Positions 32,473-40,762 of a stretch of DNA of 53,615 bases are shown in pieces. The DNA lies in assembly GCA_025965175.1 (NCBI GenBank), contig JAOPXL010000209.1:1-53615 (forward strand), given 5' to 3'. The translations under genes and the position numbers were made by a program. The notes beneath the pieces are model-generated. The model was not told the origin of the DNA, did no database searches, and worked only from the letters and a program-made list of their open reading frames with translations. The stretch is from Aeromicrobium sp. Its GTDB lineage: Bacteria > Actinomycetota > Actinomycetes > Propionibacteriales > Nocardioidaceae. The number at the start of each line of letters is the position of its first letter. Position 1 is the first letter of the stretch.

Positions 32473-33420
32473 GTGACCCGTTCCAGCATGGCCCTGCGCA
32501 CCCGCATCTTCAGCGCGATCCTCGCCCGGATCACGACCCCTGTCGAGGAGGCTGGGGACTTCAAGACGCTGCGGGCCGAGCGACGCCGGCTGCAGGCGAC
32601 CGCGGTCGGACGGCGGGTCTTCGGCCACACCGACAAGGGCGCCCTCACCGAGGAGATCGTCCTCGGCACAGGGCAGCGAGCCCTGGTGCACCGCCCGCAC
32701 GGCGCGATCGGCCCGCTCCCGTGCGTCGTCAACTTCCACGGCGGGGGATGGGTCCAGGGCAATCCGGAGCAGTCGGTCTGGCTCGCGAGCCGGATCGCGG
32801 TCCGCAACCGCGTCGCGGTGGTCTCGCCGGCGTACCGGCTGGCGCCCGAGGACGTGTTCCCGGCGGCGGTCGACGACTGCTGGGGCAGCCTCACGTGGGT
32901 CGTCGAGCACGCAGCCGAGCTCGGCATCGACCCGCAGCGGATCGCGGTGATGGGCGACAGTGCCGGAGGCAACCTCGCCGCCGTCGTCGCGCTGCTGGCC
33001 CGGGACGCGGGTGGGCCGGAGCTGCGGGGGCAGGTCCTGATCTATCCCGGCACCGAGATGTACGACCGCTGGCCGTCCGAGGACCGCAATGCCGATGCGC
33101 CCGTCCTGACGTCGCGCAACATGCGGACGTTCGTCCGCCTCTACCTCGGTGAGCAGCACGGCACCGAGGACTTCCGCGCCTCCCCGATCCGTGCCGCGTC
33201 CCACGTCGACCTGCCCAAGGCGTTCATCCTGACCGCCGAGCTGGACCCGCTGCTCGACAACGGGACGCGCTACCGGGACGCCCTCGTGGCGGCTGGGGTG
33301 CCAGTCCGCTACGCGGAGTACGACGGCGCCATCCACGGCTTTCTGAGCCTGCCGGGCGTCGTGCCGGTGGCCTCGCGTGCCCTCGACGACATCGTCGGGT
33401 TCCTACGCGAGGTGCTCTGA
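32473..33420 (+). CDS. Alpha/beta hydrolase, hormone-sensitive-lipase (HSL) type esterase
   Basis: A 315-residue esterase. The oxyanion motif HGGGW is at 89-93, the nucleophile elbow GDSAGG at 161-166 (Ser163), and the acid and His are in AELDPLLDNG and AIHGFL near the end. Mycobacterial Lip proteins of this type cleave short- to medium-chain esters. A TACGCT hexamer (32460-32465) lies seven bases before the GTG at 32473, which suggests a leaderless mRNA; ATG at 32488 is an alternative start. It probably acts in the cytosol, as no signal peptide is seen. Confidence 0.9.
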   Translation: MTRSSMALRTRIFSAILARITTPVEEAGDFKTLRAERRRLQATAVGRRVFGHTDKGALTEEIVLGTGQRALVHRPHGAIGPLPCVVNFHGGGWVQGNPEQSVWLASRIAVRNRVAVVSPAYRLAPEDVFPAAVDDCWGSLTWVVEHAAELGIDPQRIAVMGDSAGGNLAAVVALLARDAGGPELRGQVLIYPGTEMYDRWPSEDRNADAPVLTSRNMRTFVRLYLGEQHGTEDFRASPIRAASHVDLPKAFILTAELDPLLDNGTRYRDALVAAGVPVRYAEYDGAIHGFLSLPGVVPVASRALDDIVGFLREVL

Positions 33421-33448
33421 ACGCGCGTTCTCGTTCCGCCGAAGCATT

Positions 33449-33467
33449 GTGACAGTGTCACTGTCAC
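33449..33467. promoter_or_regulatory. 19-bp perfect palindromic operator before the MpaB-type oxygenase gene
   Basis: GTGACAGTG-T-CACTGTCAC is an exact inverted repeat centred on T33458. It lies 14 bp before the ATG and directly before the probable -10 hexamer, so a bound repressor would block RNA polymerase. TGACA/TGTCA operators are typical of TetR-family repressors. Confidence 0.75.
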
Positions 33468-33469
33468 GA

Positions 33470-33475
33470 TAGTGT
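33470..33475 (+). promoter_or_regulatory. Probable -10 element of a leaderless promoter (TAGTGT)
   Basis: TAGTGT ends seven bases before the ATG at 33482, the spacing expected when transcription starts at the initiation codon. No ribosome-binding site precedes that ATG, which supports leaderless translation. Confidence 0.55.
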
Positions 33476-33481
33476 CCGGGC

Positions 33482-34357
33482 ATGAGGAAAGATCACTGGC
33501 AGCGGGTCATCGCGACGCTCGACCCCGAGACGGAGTACGAGCAGATCGCCCGGCTGGTCGCGATGCACGAGTTCCCGTGGGACTCGCAGCAGGCGCTGAG
33601 CTTCGCGTTGTTCCGCACGTACGCCGTCCCGTCGATCGGCCGGCTGCTGCACGACACGGGGGAGTTCACCGGCGCGGTCCAGAAGCGGCACGACGACACC
33701 GCGCTGCTGCTCGAGACGATCGCGGCCGAGGGGCTCGAGACCGACACGGGACGTGCCGGCGTGCGCCGGATGAACCAGATGCACGGCAGCTATGACATCT
33801 CCAACGACGACATGCGCTACGTCCTCGCGACCTTCGTCGTGACGCCGGTCCGGTGGATCGAGCGCTACGGCTGGCGCCGAGGCACTGCGGCCGAGAAGCT
33901 CGCGACGGTCCGCTACTACCAGCGGCTGGGTCGGCTGATGGGGATCAGGGACGTGCCCGCGGACTACCAGGGCTTCGCGGACCTGATGGACGCGTACGAG
34001 CGCGAGACGTACGTGTTCGACGCCAGGGCCCGTGCCGTCGCCGACTCGACGCTCGACCTGTTCGTGACGTTCTACCCCCGCCCGCTGCGGCCGGCGATGC
34101 GCCGGTTCAGCATCGCCCTGCTCGACGATCACCTGCGGGAGGCCTTCGCCTATCCGAGGCCCTCGCCCCTGGTGGTCCGGATGGCCCACGCGTCGCTGGT
34201 CGCCCGCGGCAGGTTCGTCCGCCTGCTGCCGCCGCGCCGCAAGCCCAAGCTGCTGCGCGACACCCACCGGATCCGCTCCTACCCGGGCGGATTCATGATC
34301 GAGAAGCTCGGCACGTTCCCCGCGACGATGCCCCAGGAGCGTGACCTGGCGTCGTGA
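33482..34357 (+). CDS. MpaB-type (DUF2236, rubber-oxygenase-like) oxygenase
   Basis: A 291-residue helical protein of the MpaB/latex-clearing family (PF09995). The conserved core reads FALFRTYAVPSIGRLLHDTGEF, then RMNQMHGSYDISNDDMRYVLATFVVTPVRW, with the heme-region histidine in MHG. Family members are heme b oxygenases that cleave isoprenoid or fatty chains, but most bacterial members have no known substrate. It is probably cytosolic or membrane-associated. A palindromic operator and leaderless promoter precede it. ATG at 33482 is the only plausible start. Confidence 0.88.
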   Translation: MRKDHWQRVIATLDPETEYEQIARLVAMHEFPWDSQQALSFALFRTYAVPSIGRLLHDTGEFTGAVQKRHDDTALLLETIAAEGLETDTGRAGVRRMNQMHGSYDISNDDMRYVLATFVVTPVRWIERYGWRRGTAAEKLATVRYYQRLGRLMGIRDVPADYQGFADLMDAYERETYVFDARARAVADSTLDLFVTFYPRPLRPAMRRFSIALLDDHLREAFAYPRPSPLVVRMAHASLVARGRFVRLLPPRRKPKLLRDTHRIRSYPGGFMIEKLGTFPATMPQERDLAS

Positions 34358-34381
34358 CCGGGCCCGTCAGGGCGTGAGCCG

Positions 34382-34467
34382 GGGTGAAGGTGGACCTGCA
34401 ACCTCACGGCCGGGTGAAGGTGGACCTGCAACTTTCTGAGCGCTGAGAAGGTTGCAGATCCACCTTC
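34382..34467. repeat. Repeat cluster A: two direct 21-bp copies and one inverted copy
   Basis: GGGTGAAGGTGGACCTGCAA(C) occurs at 34382-34402 and 34412-34432. The inverted copy GTTGCAGATCCACCTTC is at 34451-34467. The second direct copy with the inverted copy forms a 22-bp stem (34416-34437 with 34446-34467; one C-A mismatch, one T-G wobble) closed by an 8-nt loop. It lies between the oxygenase and luciferase-like genes and has no T-run. Confidence 0.85.
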
Positions 34468-34530
34468 GCGAAACGCAGAGGCTGCGCCGACGCAGGGAAG
34501 CATCAGCCGGGGACGGGCGTTGACCCCGTC

Positions 34531-35568
34531 GTGAGACTTTCCGTGCTGGACCTCGTCCCCGTTCGCACCGACCAGTCGACCAGCGACGCCCTCGCGGCGA
34601 CGGTGTCGCTGGCGCAGGTCGCCGACCGGCTCGGCTTCACCCGCTTCTGGGTCGCCGAGCACCACAACATGCCGGCCGTCGCCGCGACCTCCCCGCCGGT
34701 CCTGATCGGGATCCTCGGGGCCCACACCGAGCGCATCCGCCTGGGCTCCGGCGGCGTCATGCTGCCCAACCACGCCCCGCTCGCGGTGGCCGAGCAGTTC
34801 GCGCTGCTCGAGGCGGCGACCCCCGGGCGCATCGACCTCGGGATCGGCCGCGCACCCGGCTCGGACCCCGTGACCTCGATGGCGTTGCGCGGTGCGGCGG
34901 GCCGGGACGACACCGACGTCCAGAACTTCCCGCAGTACCTCGATGACGTCGTCGCGCTGATGGGCGCCGACGGCGTCCGGGTCGCGGTCCCGCGGCAGGA
35001 CTACGTCCTCAAGGCGACGCCCGCCGCGGCGTCCGAGCCGCGGATGTGGCTGCTCGGGTCGTCGATGTACTCGGCGCACCTCGCGGCCGAGAAGGGGCTG
35101 CCATATGTCTTCGCGCACCACTTCTCCGGGCAGGGCACCGCCGAGGCGCTCGCGGTCTACCGCCGGGAGTTCCGGCCGAGCGAGCTCGCGCCGGAGCCGG
35201 TCACCTTCTTGACGGTCAACGCCGCGGTCGCCCAGACCGAGGAGGAGGCGGCGGCCCTGATGCTGCCCAACCTGCAAATGATGGCCAAGCTCCGGACGGG
35301 ACAGCCCCTGACGGCGCTCGACCTCGTCGAGGACGCCCAGGCGCTCAACCTTCCCCCGCAGGCCCAGGCGATGGTCGAGTCGGCGTTCGGCAGGTCCGTC
35401 GTCGGCACCCCCGAGTCGGCCGCCCGGCAGGTCCGCGAGCTCGCGGAGCAGTTCGGCGTCGACGAGGTCATGGTCAATCCCGTCGCCTCGGCGCGACGCG
35501 GGACCGATCCGCGTACCGCCCCCGGCCGGGAGCACACGCTGGAGCTCCTCGCCAAGGAGCTCCTCTAA
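34531..35568 (+). CDS. LLM-class (luciferase-like) flavin-dependent oxidoreductase
   Basis: A 345-residue TIM-barrel protein of the bacterial-luciferase superfamily, of the MsnO8/alkanal-monooxygenase-like type. Family blocks are SVLDLVPVRTDQSTSDAL, then FWVAEHHNMPAVAATSPPVLIG (35-60), RIRLGSGGVMLPNHAPLAVAEQFALLEAATPGRIDLGIGRAPG, and LGSSMYSAHLAAEKGLPYVFAHHF. It uses FMNH2, or possibly F420, to oxidise an unknown organic substrate. GTG start at 34531. Repeat clusters A and B flank it on both sides. Confidence 0.9.
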   Translation: MRLSVLDLVPVRTDQSTSDALAATVSLAQVADRLGFTRFWVAEHHNMPAVAATSPPVLIGILGAHTERIRLGSGGVMLPNHAPLAVAEQFALLEAATPGRIDLGIGRAPGSDPVTSMALRGAAGRDDTDVQNFPQYLDDVVALMGADGVRVAVPRQDYVLKATPAAASEPRMWLLGSSMYSAHLAAEKGLPYVFAHHFSGQGTAEALAVYRREFRPSELAPEPVTFLTVNAAVAQTEEEAAALMLPNLQMMAKLRTGQPLTALDLVEDAQALNLPPQAQAMVESAFGRSVVGTPESAARQVRELAEQFGVDEVMVNPVASARRGTDPRTAPGREHTLELLAKELL

Positions 35569-35575
35569 CCAGGAC

Positions 35576-35680
35576 GGTCCGCGATTGGCGCAGACCGGTC
35601 CGCGACTGGCGCAGATCGAAGAAAATGAGACGGCGAGTCGTGCAGATCTGCGCCACTCGCGGAGGGGATTGCGCCAGTCG
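35576..35680. repeat. Repeat cluster B: two direct and two inverted copies of a CGAYTGGCGCA core
   Basis: Direct copies GGTCCGCGAYTGGCGCAGA lie at 35576-35594 and 35597-35615. An inverted copy GATCTGCGCCACTCGCGGA is at 35645-35663 (one mismatch to its partner 35599-35617), and a shorter inverted core TTGCGCCAGTCG at 35669-35680. The cluster lies between converging genes and may serve as a bidirectional terminator. An A-rich segment (GAAGAAAATGAGA) forms part of the loop. Confidence 0.85.
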
Positions 35681-35686
35681 ACGTCG

Positions 35687-36979
35687 TCAGAACCAGATGC
35701 TCAGATACGGGGCGACGGTCGAGCGGAACGTCGCGTCGACCCGTGCCGCGTCGCCCGTAAGGGTTCCGGTCGCCGCCAGCGTGGCGGCCGAGACACCGCC
35801 CAGGTAGAGCGAGCCGAGGGCCGTCGCGGTCGCCGAGGCATCGGCGGGCTCGTGGGTGGCCTCGACGGTGGCCTCACCGCGCTCGTCGACGTCGATGGCC
35901 CAGGTGCCCGCGGCCGGGCCGTCCGGGTCGTCGACCGCCAGGACGAGCTGGCCGGGGGAGGCGTACGTCCGCGCGGTCAGCGCCGCCGGCACGTCGAGGA
36001 CGCGGACCCACAGGTGGTCGAACTCGTTGACCCGGACGGCCCGGAAGTCATCGATCATCCAGCGCAGCGGCTCGTCGACGGGGCGCAGGTGTGCCGACAC
36101 CTTCGTGACGAGGTCCATCTCGAGCAGGAACCGCCACAGCCCGGCGTACGCGTCGGTGGTCGTCGCGACCAGCGCGTGGAGCGTGACGTCGTGCTCGACG
36201 AAGTCGGACGGATCTTCCTTCAGCTGGTACACCGCGAATCCCTGCGGGGTGCCGTCCGCGTCGTCGTAGCGGACGAAGCGGAGGTTCATGGCGTTGCTGT
36301 CGCCGACCGCGAGACCGAGCTGGCGGTCCCAGAGGTGTCCCTCGTAGGAGATCTGGCCGGGGGACTCCAGCCGCACCCGCTCGACGATCCGGTGACCGAC
36401 CTCCCGCAGCTGCTCGGGCGACACGAAGTGCACCCTGCCGGTCGGGGTAGGCCCGGTCCACCGGACCCGTCGGGTCAGCACCGTGACGTCCCGGGCCAGC
36501 GCGGCAGGAGCGAAGCCGAACCGGCGATAGATCGTGGACTCCGACACCGTCAGGACCGCGACGGGGCAGCCCAGGGCGATCGCGGTACGCAGCTCGGCGT
36601 CCAGCAGCGCCCGCGCGATCCCGCGGCGGCGATGGGTCGGCGCGACCGTGACCCCGCTGACCGCCCAGGCAGGGACCGAGCGGCGGCCCGGGACGGTGAG
36701 GTCGGTGGGCCAGCAGGTCGTCGTCGCGACGGGCGTCGCGGGATCGGCGGCGGTGGCATCCAGTACGCCGACCAGGCGCCGTCCGGCGACGAACCCGGTC
36801 CGACGCGCCTCGACCTGCTCGTCGGGCGGCGTCGGCCCGAGGAAGCCGCGGGTCTCGGCGTGGAACCACGCGGCGTGGTCGTCGGGGTCGGACGGGTCGA
36901 CGAGCCGCATCGTCAGGCTCTGCTCGGCCAGCCTGGCCCGCGACGTCTCGTCGATCGGGAAGTCGGTCGACGTGGTCAT
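35687..36979 (-). CDS. Eis-like GNAT N-acetyltransferase
   Basis: A 430-residue three-domain protein: an N-terminal GNAT domain with the acetyl-CoA loop VAPTHRRRGIARALLDAEL (about 120-138), a second GNAT-like domain, and a C-terminal SCP2-like domain ending in a free aromatic carboxylate (PYLSIWF). This is the architecture of Eis, which acetylates amines including aminoglycosides and protein lysines. STIYRRFGFAPA is typical. ATG at 36979 overlaps the pncA stop by 4 bp, so it is the last gene of the NAD-salvage operon. The natural substrate is unknown. Confidence 0.9.
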   Translation of the reverse strand: MTTSTDFPIDETSRARLAEQSLTMRLVDPSDPDDHAAWFHAETRGFLGPTPPDEQVEARRTGFVAGRRLVGVLDATAADPATPVATTTCWPTDLTVPGRRSVPAWAVSGVTVAPTHRRRGIARALLDAELRTAIALGCPVAVLTVSESTIYRRFGFAPAALARDVTVLTRRVRWTGPTPTGRVHFVSPEQLREVGHRIVERVRLESPGQISYEGHLWDRQLGLAVGDSNAMNLRFVRYDDADGTPQGFAVYQLKEDPSDFVEHDVTLHALVATTTDAYAGLWRFLLEMDLVTKVSAHLRPVDEPLRWMIDDFRAVRVNEFDHLWVRVLDVPAALTARTYASPGQLVLAVDDPDGPAAGTWAIDVDERGEATVEATHEPADASATATALGSLYLGGVSAATLAATGTLTGDAARVDATFRSTVAPYLSIWF

Positions 36980-37530
36980 GCGTGTACGCCGACCCCGGCG
37001 GCGGCCCACTCGGCGTGGACGGCGGGCACGTTGGCAGGGGACACGGCGGCGGTCAGGCTGTCCAGCACCAACACCGCGAAGCCCTCGCGGGCGGCGTCGA
37101 GCGCCGTCGCGCGGACGCAGTGGTCGGTCGCGATGCCGCACACGTCGACGCGGTCGATCCCGGCCGCACGGAGCCACGTCGCGAGGCCTGTCCCGACGGC
37201 GGAGGAGCCCTCGAAGCCGGAGTACGCCGCGGCGAACTCGCCCTTGTAGAAGATCTCGTCGAACAGCGATGGGTCAAGCGGAGGGTGGAACTGCTCGCCC
37301 GGCGTCCCGACGACGCAGTGCGGCGGCCACGAGTCGACGAAGTCGGGGGTGTCCGAGAAGTGGCTGCCGGGGTCGACGTGGTGGTCGCGGGTCGCGACCA
37401 CGGTAGCGTACGTCCCGGACGCGATCAGCCCGGCGACCTCGGTGGCGACCCGGGCCCCGCCCGCCACCGCGAGCGAGCCGCCCTCGCAGAAGTCGTTCTG
37501 GACGTCGACGACGATGAGCGCGGTGGTCAT
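36976..37530 (-). CDS. pncA: Nicotinamidase
   Basis: A 184-residue isochorismatase-fold amidase that converts nicotinamide to nicotinate. The catalytic triad is D9 (VVDVQNDF), K96 (YKGEF) and C138 (ATDHCVRATA). The metal ligands are D49, H51, H57 and H71, at the same numbers as in the M. tuberculosis enzyme by my count. Enzymes of this type also activate pyrazinamide. Its start overlaps the pncB stop (ATGA), so the product passes to the next enzyme from one transcript. Confidence 0.96.
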   Translation of the reverse strand: MTTALIVVDVQNDFCEGGSLAVAGGARVATEVAGLIASGTYATVVATRDHHVDPGSHFSDTPDFVDSWPPHCVVGTPGEQFHPPLDPSLFDEIFYKGEFAAAYSGFEGSSAVGTGLATWLRAAGIDRVDVCGIATDHCVRATALDAAREGFAVLVLDSLTAAVSPANVPAVHAEWAAAGVGVHA

Positions 37531-38828
37531 GGGATCTCCTCGTAGATCGTGTCGAGCGCCGGATCGCTCCGGGACAGCTGCATCGCGATGGCCGGCAGCT
37601 CCGCGAGCGCGGCCCGCAACCGGCCGCGGGACTCGTCGAGGGACTCGGTGTGGACCCGCTTCCCGTCCCGGACGAGCTCGACCAGCAGCGGGCGGTCGTC
37701 GTGGTCGGTCTCGGGAGCCTGACCGATGCCGATGACCTCGGCGGTGGCGGTGCCGGTCGTCGACCGACGCCGCAGGGCGTACTTACGACCACCCACGCTG
37801 GTCTTGTCCTTGCTTTTCTTGGCGACCGGCAGCATCTCACCGTCGTCGCCGACACGAGCGACCAGCTTGTAGACGAAGCCGCTGGTCGGCACCCCCGATC
37901 CCGTGACGAGCGCCGTCCCGACGCCGTAGCCGTCGACAGGTGCCGCGGCCAGTGCCGCGATGGCGTGCTCGTCCAGGTCGCTGGTCACGGTGATGCGGGT
38001 GCCGGTCGCGCCGAGCTCGTCGAGCTGTCCGCGGACCGCGCGCGCCAGCGACACCAGGTCACCGGAGTCCAGCCGCACCCCGCCGAGCCCGTCGCCGGCG
38101 ACGTCGACCGCGGTGCGGATCGCCTCGGGGATGTCGTACGTGTCGACCAGCAGTGTCGTGCCGGGACCCAGCGCGCGTACCTGCGACTCGAACGCCTCCT
38201 GCTCGGTGTCGTGCAGCAGGGTGAACGAGTGCGCGCTGGTCCCGGTCGTCGGGATGCCGTACGTCCGGCCGGCCTGGAGGTTGGACGTCGCGGCGAATCC
38301 GGCGATGTACGCCGACCGGGCCGCCGCGACCGCTGCGCCCTCGTGCGTGCGGCGCGATCCCATCTCGATGCAGGGTCGTGCGCCCGCGGCAGTGATCATC
38401 CGCGACGCGGCGGTGGCGATCGCGGAGTCGTGGTTAAGGATCGACAGGAACACCGTCTCAAGGACGACGCACTCGGCGAACGTCCCCTCGACGATCAGTA
38501 CGGGGGACTGCGGGAAGTAGAGCTCGCCGTCGGGGTAGCCCCACACGTCACCGGTGAACCGGTAGTCCGCCAGCCACGCGATCGTGTCGGCGTCGACGAC
38601 CTCGGCGTCCGCGAGCCAGGCGAGCTCGTCGGGACCGAACCGGAACTCCTCGAGGGCGTCGAGCGCGCGGCCGATCCCGGCCACGACGCCGTAGCGGCGT
38701 CCCCCGGACAGCCGGCGGCCGAAGAGCTCGAACACCGACCGGCGGTGCGCCGTCCCGTCGCGGAGGGTGGCCTGGAGCATCGTCAGCTCGTAGCGGTCGG
38801 TCAGCAGGGCGGTGCTGGGGCTGGTCAC
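37527..38828 (-). CDS. pncB: Nicotinate phosphoribosyltransferase
   Basis: A 433-residue enzyme that makes nicotinate mononucleotide from nicotinate and PRPP. Family text includes STALLTDRYELTMLQATLRDG at the N-terminus, LETVFLSILNHDSAIATAA, the active-site region YGIPTTGTSAHSF with its His, and GVRLDSGDLVSLAR for PRPP binding. With pncA it forms the deamidating NAD-salvage route. It begins the pncB-pncA-eis-like operon. The lysozyme-like gene starting further right reads toward it, with 99 bp between. Confidence 0.95.
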   Translation of the reverse strand: MTSPSTALLTDRYELTMLQATLRDGTAHRRSVFELFGRRLSGGRRYGVVAGIGRALDALEEFRFGPDELAWLADAEVVDADTIAWLADYRFTGDVWGYPDGELYFPQSPVLIVEGTFAECVVLETVFLSILNHDSAIATAASRMITAAGARPCIEMGSRRTHEGAAVAAARSAYIAGFAATSNLQAGRTYGIPTTGTSAHSFTLLHDTEQEAFESQVRALGPGTTLLVDTYDIPEAIRTAVDVAGDGLGGVRLDSGDLVSLARAVRGQLDELGATGTRITVTSDLDEHAIAALAAAPVDGYGVGTALVTGSGVPTSGFVYKLVARVGDDGEMLPVAKKSKDKTSVGGRKYALRRRSTTGTATAEVIGIGQAPETDHDDRPLLVELVRDGKRVHTESLDESRGRLRAALAELPAIAMQLSRSDPALDTIYEEIP

Positions 38829-38927
38829 GGGTCCAGCCTAGGGGTGGGCCAGCGCGAGTGCCGGGTGCGCCAGCGTCCAGGCCAGGCCGTCACGTGGACG
38901 CCGGTGCACCGCTCCTGCGGCATCGAC

Positions 38928-39752
38928 TCAGTTCGTCGAGACCCGCACCGTCGAGTGGCCTGCGTCGGAGTCCTTCTCCCAGCCCTTGTCCGAGCTGGAC
39001 GCGGTCCACGTCCGGCCGCCGAACGAGATGGAGGTGATGCCGAGCCGTGAGGCGTTGCCGACGAGGTAGTGGGCGATGGCCCAGCCCCTGGCCCGTACGT
39101 CGCCCGCCTTGCCCTCGAGCGGGTACGCGGCGTCGTCGCCGTCGCGCGTCACCCGGATGTCGCCGAACGACTTCTGCACGTCCTTGACGACCGCCGTGGT
39201 GCTGCCACCGCCCTGCGGGTTGATCTGGCACGTGAACCTCGCCGGGCTGTAGCCGCGCAGGGACGAGGCGAGCGCCCGGGCGTAGTCCTCGTGCTGGGCG
39301 TACGCACCCGGGAACGCCGAGCGCTGCACTTTCTGCGCTGCTTTGGTGATCTCCATCGACCCATAGCCGTCGACCTTGACGAGGGCGTCGTAGAACTTCC
39401 CGATCGCGTACCGCGGGTCGAGGATCTGCTCGACCGATCCCCAGCCCTGGGACGGACGCTGCTGGAACAGGCCCACCGAGTCACGGTCGCCGTAGTCGAT
39501 GTTGTGGATCTTCGACTCCTGGAACGCCGTCGCGATCGCGATCGTCGTGGCTCGTGGCGGCAGGCCCCGCTGCTGGGCGATCGCCGACATCAGGGCCGAC
39601 CACTGCCCCTGCTCGAGGTCGACCTCGGCGCGGATGTCGTTGACCTTGGCGACGCAGTACTCGCTGCGCAGGGGAGCGCGGTCGTTCAGGGTCGTGCCGA
39701 CCAAGACGACCGCCGCGACGAGGCCGAGCACGACGAACCAGCGGAACCTCAC
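38928..39752 (-). CDS. Exported lysozyme-like (SLT-fold) protein
   Basis: A 274-residue protein with an N-terminal signal anchor (WFVVLGLVAAVVLVGTTL, about 5-22). The middle resembles a transglycosylase-type lysozyme fold: TIAIATAFQESKIHNIDYGDRDSVGLFQQRPSQGWG, with the candidate catalytic Glu in QES and the structural GLFQQRP. A C-terminal region with GKAGDVRARGWAIAHYLVGNA suggests a second small domain. It probably acts on peptidoglycan outside the membrane. GTG start at 39752, 3 bp after dapD, so both are probably cotranscribed. Confidence 0.78.
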   Translation of the reverse strand: MRFRWFVVLGLVAAVVLVGTTLNDRAPLRSEYCVAKVNDIRAEVDLEQGQWSALMSAIAQQRGLPPRATTIAIATAFQESKIHNIDYGDRDSVGLFQQRPSQGWGSVEQILDPRYAIGKFYDALVKVDGYGSMEITKAAQKVQRSAFPGAYAQHEDYARALASSLRGYSPARFTCQINPQGGGSTTAVVKDVQKSFGDIRVTRDGDDAAYPLEGKAGDVRARGWAIAHYLVGNASRLGITSISFGGRTWTASSSDKGWEKDSDAGHSTVRVSTN

Positions 39753-39755
39753 GCG

Positions 39756-40700
39756 TCAGTTGGCGTGCAGCGCGGCGTTGAGCTCGATCCCGGTGCGCTT
39801 CCCACGCGGCCGGGCCTCGAGCACGCCGGTCTCACTGTTGGTCAGGAACAGGATGCCGTCCTGACCGGACAGCTCGGCGGCCTTGACCGTCGTGCCGTCG
39901 GGCATCGTGATCTTCGCGCCGGCCGTGACGTACGTGCCTGCGGCCACGACGCAGTCGTCGCCGAGTGAGATGCCGATGCCGGCGTTGGCGCCGATCAGGC
40001 AGTTCTCCCCGACGCTGACGACCTCCTTGCCGCCGCCGGACAGGGTGCCCATGATCGAGGCGCCGCCGCCGACGTCCGAGCCGTTGCCGACCGTGACGCC
40101 TGCCGAGATGCGTCCCTCGACCATCGCGGTGCCGAGCGTGCCGGCGTTGAAGTTGACGAAGCCCTCGTGCATCACGGTCGTGCCCTCGGCCAGGTGCGCG
40201 CCGAGGCGGACCCGGTCGGCGTCACCGATCCGGACGCCGGACGGGATGACGTAGTCGGTCATGCGGGGGAACTTGTCGACGCTCGTGACCTGCACGTGCA
40301 GCCCCGCCGTGCGGGCGCGGGCCCGGGTCGACTCGAAGCCGGCGACGGCGCACGGGCCGATCGAGGACCACACGACGTTGGCGAGCAGGCCGAACTGGCC
40401 GTCGACGTTGAGCCCGTGCGGTGCGACGAGCCGGTGCGACAGCAGGTGCAGTCGCAGCCACACGTCGTACGCATCGGTGGGCGCGGCCTGCAGGTCGGGG
40501 ATCTCGGTGCTGACGACGACCTTGGTCACCTGTCGCACGTCGTCCTCGCCCGCCAGCGCGATCAGCTCGGCCGGCTCGGTGCTGCTGTCCGGCGCGGCCC
40601 CGAGCCGCGGCTCGGGGTACCAGACGTCGAGGACCGTGCCGTCGGTCGTGAGGGTCGCGATGCCCCAGGCGTACGCGCCGGGGTGTTCCACAGAAGTCAT
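39756..40700 (-). CDS. dapD: 2,3,4,5-Tetrahydropyridine-2,6-dicarboxylate N-succinyltransferase
   Basis: A 314-residue trimeric beta-helix enzyme of lysine and diaminopimelate synthesis. The actinobacterial form is recognised by its N-terminal alpha/beta domain followed by hexapeptide repeats: [59 protein letters not shown] and [17 protein letters not shown]. It succinylates tetrahydrodipicolinate from succinyl-CoA. ATG at 40700. It lies next to a lysozyme-like gene and an LCP gene, all linked to the wall, on the same strand. Confidence 0.96.
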   Translation of the reverse strand: MTSVEHPGAYAWGIATLTTDGTVLDVWYPEPRLGAAPDSSTEPAELIALAGEDDVRQVTKVVVSTEIPDLQAAPTDAYDVWLRLHLLSHRLVAPHGLNVDGQFGLLANVVWSSIGPCAVAGFESTRARARTAGLHVQVTSVDKFPRMTDYVIPSGVRIGDADRVRLGAHLAEGTTVMHEGFVNFNAGTLGTAMVEGRISAGVTVGNGSDVGGGASIMGTLSGGGKEVVSVGENCLIGANAGIGISLGDDCVVAAGTYVTAGAKITMPDGTTVKAAELSGQDGILFLTNSETGVLEARPRGKRTGIELNAALHAN

Positions 40701-40762
40701 GCCCCCAACCTATCGAGCAGCCAGTGACCCCCGCGGCATCGCCTTCGCCGAGCGGATCGTCC

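Noticed and set aside
34378-34530. Short CRISPR array suggested by the repeated 21-bp units
   Set aside because: Only two direct copies with a 9-bp spacer and a third inverted copy; no cas genes are present. Better described as a hairpin repeat cluster.
32473-35568. A mobile element carrying the esterase, oxygenase and luciferase-like genes
   Set aside because: No transposase, integrase, target-site duplication or composition shift is visible; only the repeat clusters remain, reported separately.
38829-38927. GGTGnGCCAGCG repeated twice between pncB and the lysozyme-like gene
   Set aside because: Two short imperfect copies in very GC-rich DNA; likely chance.
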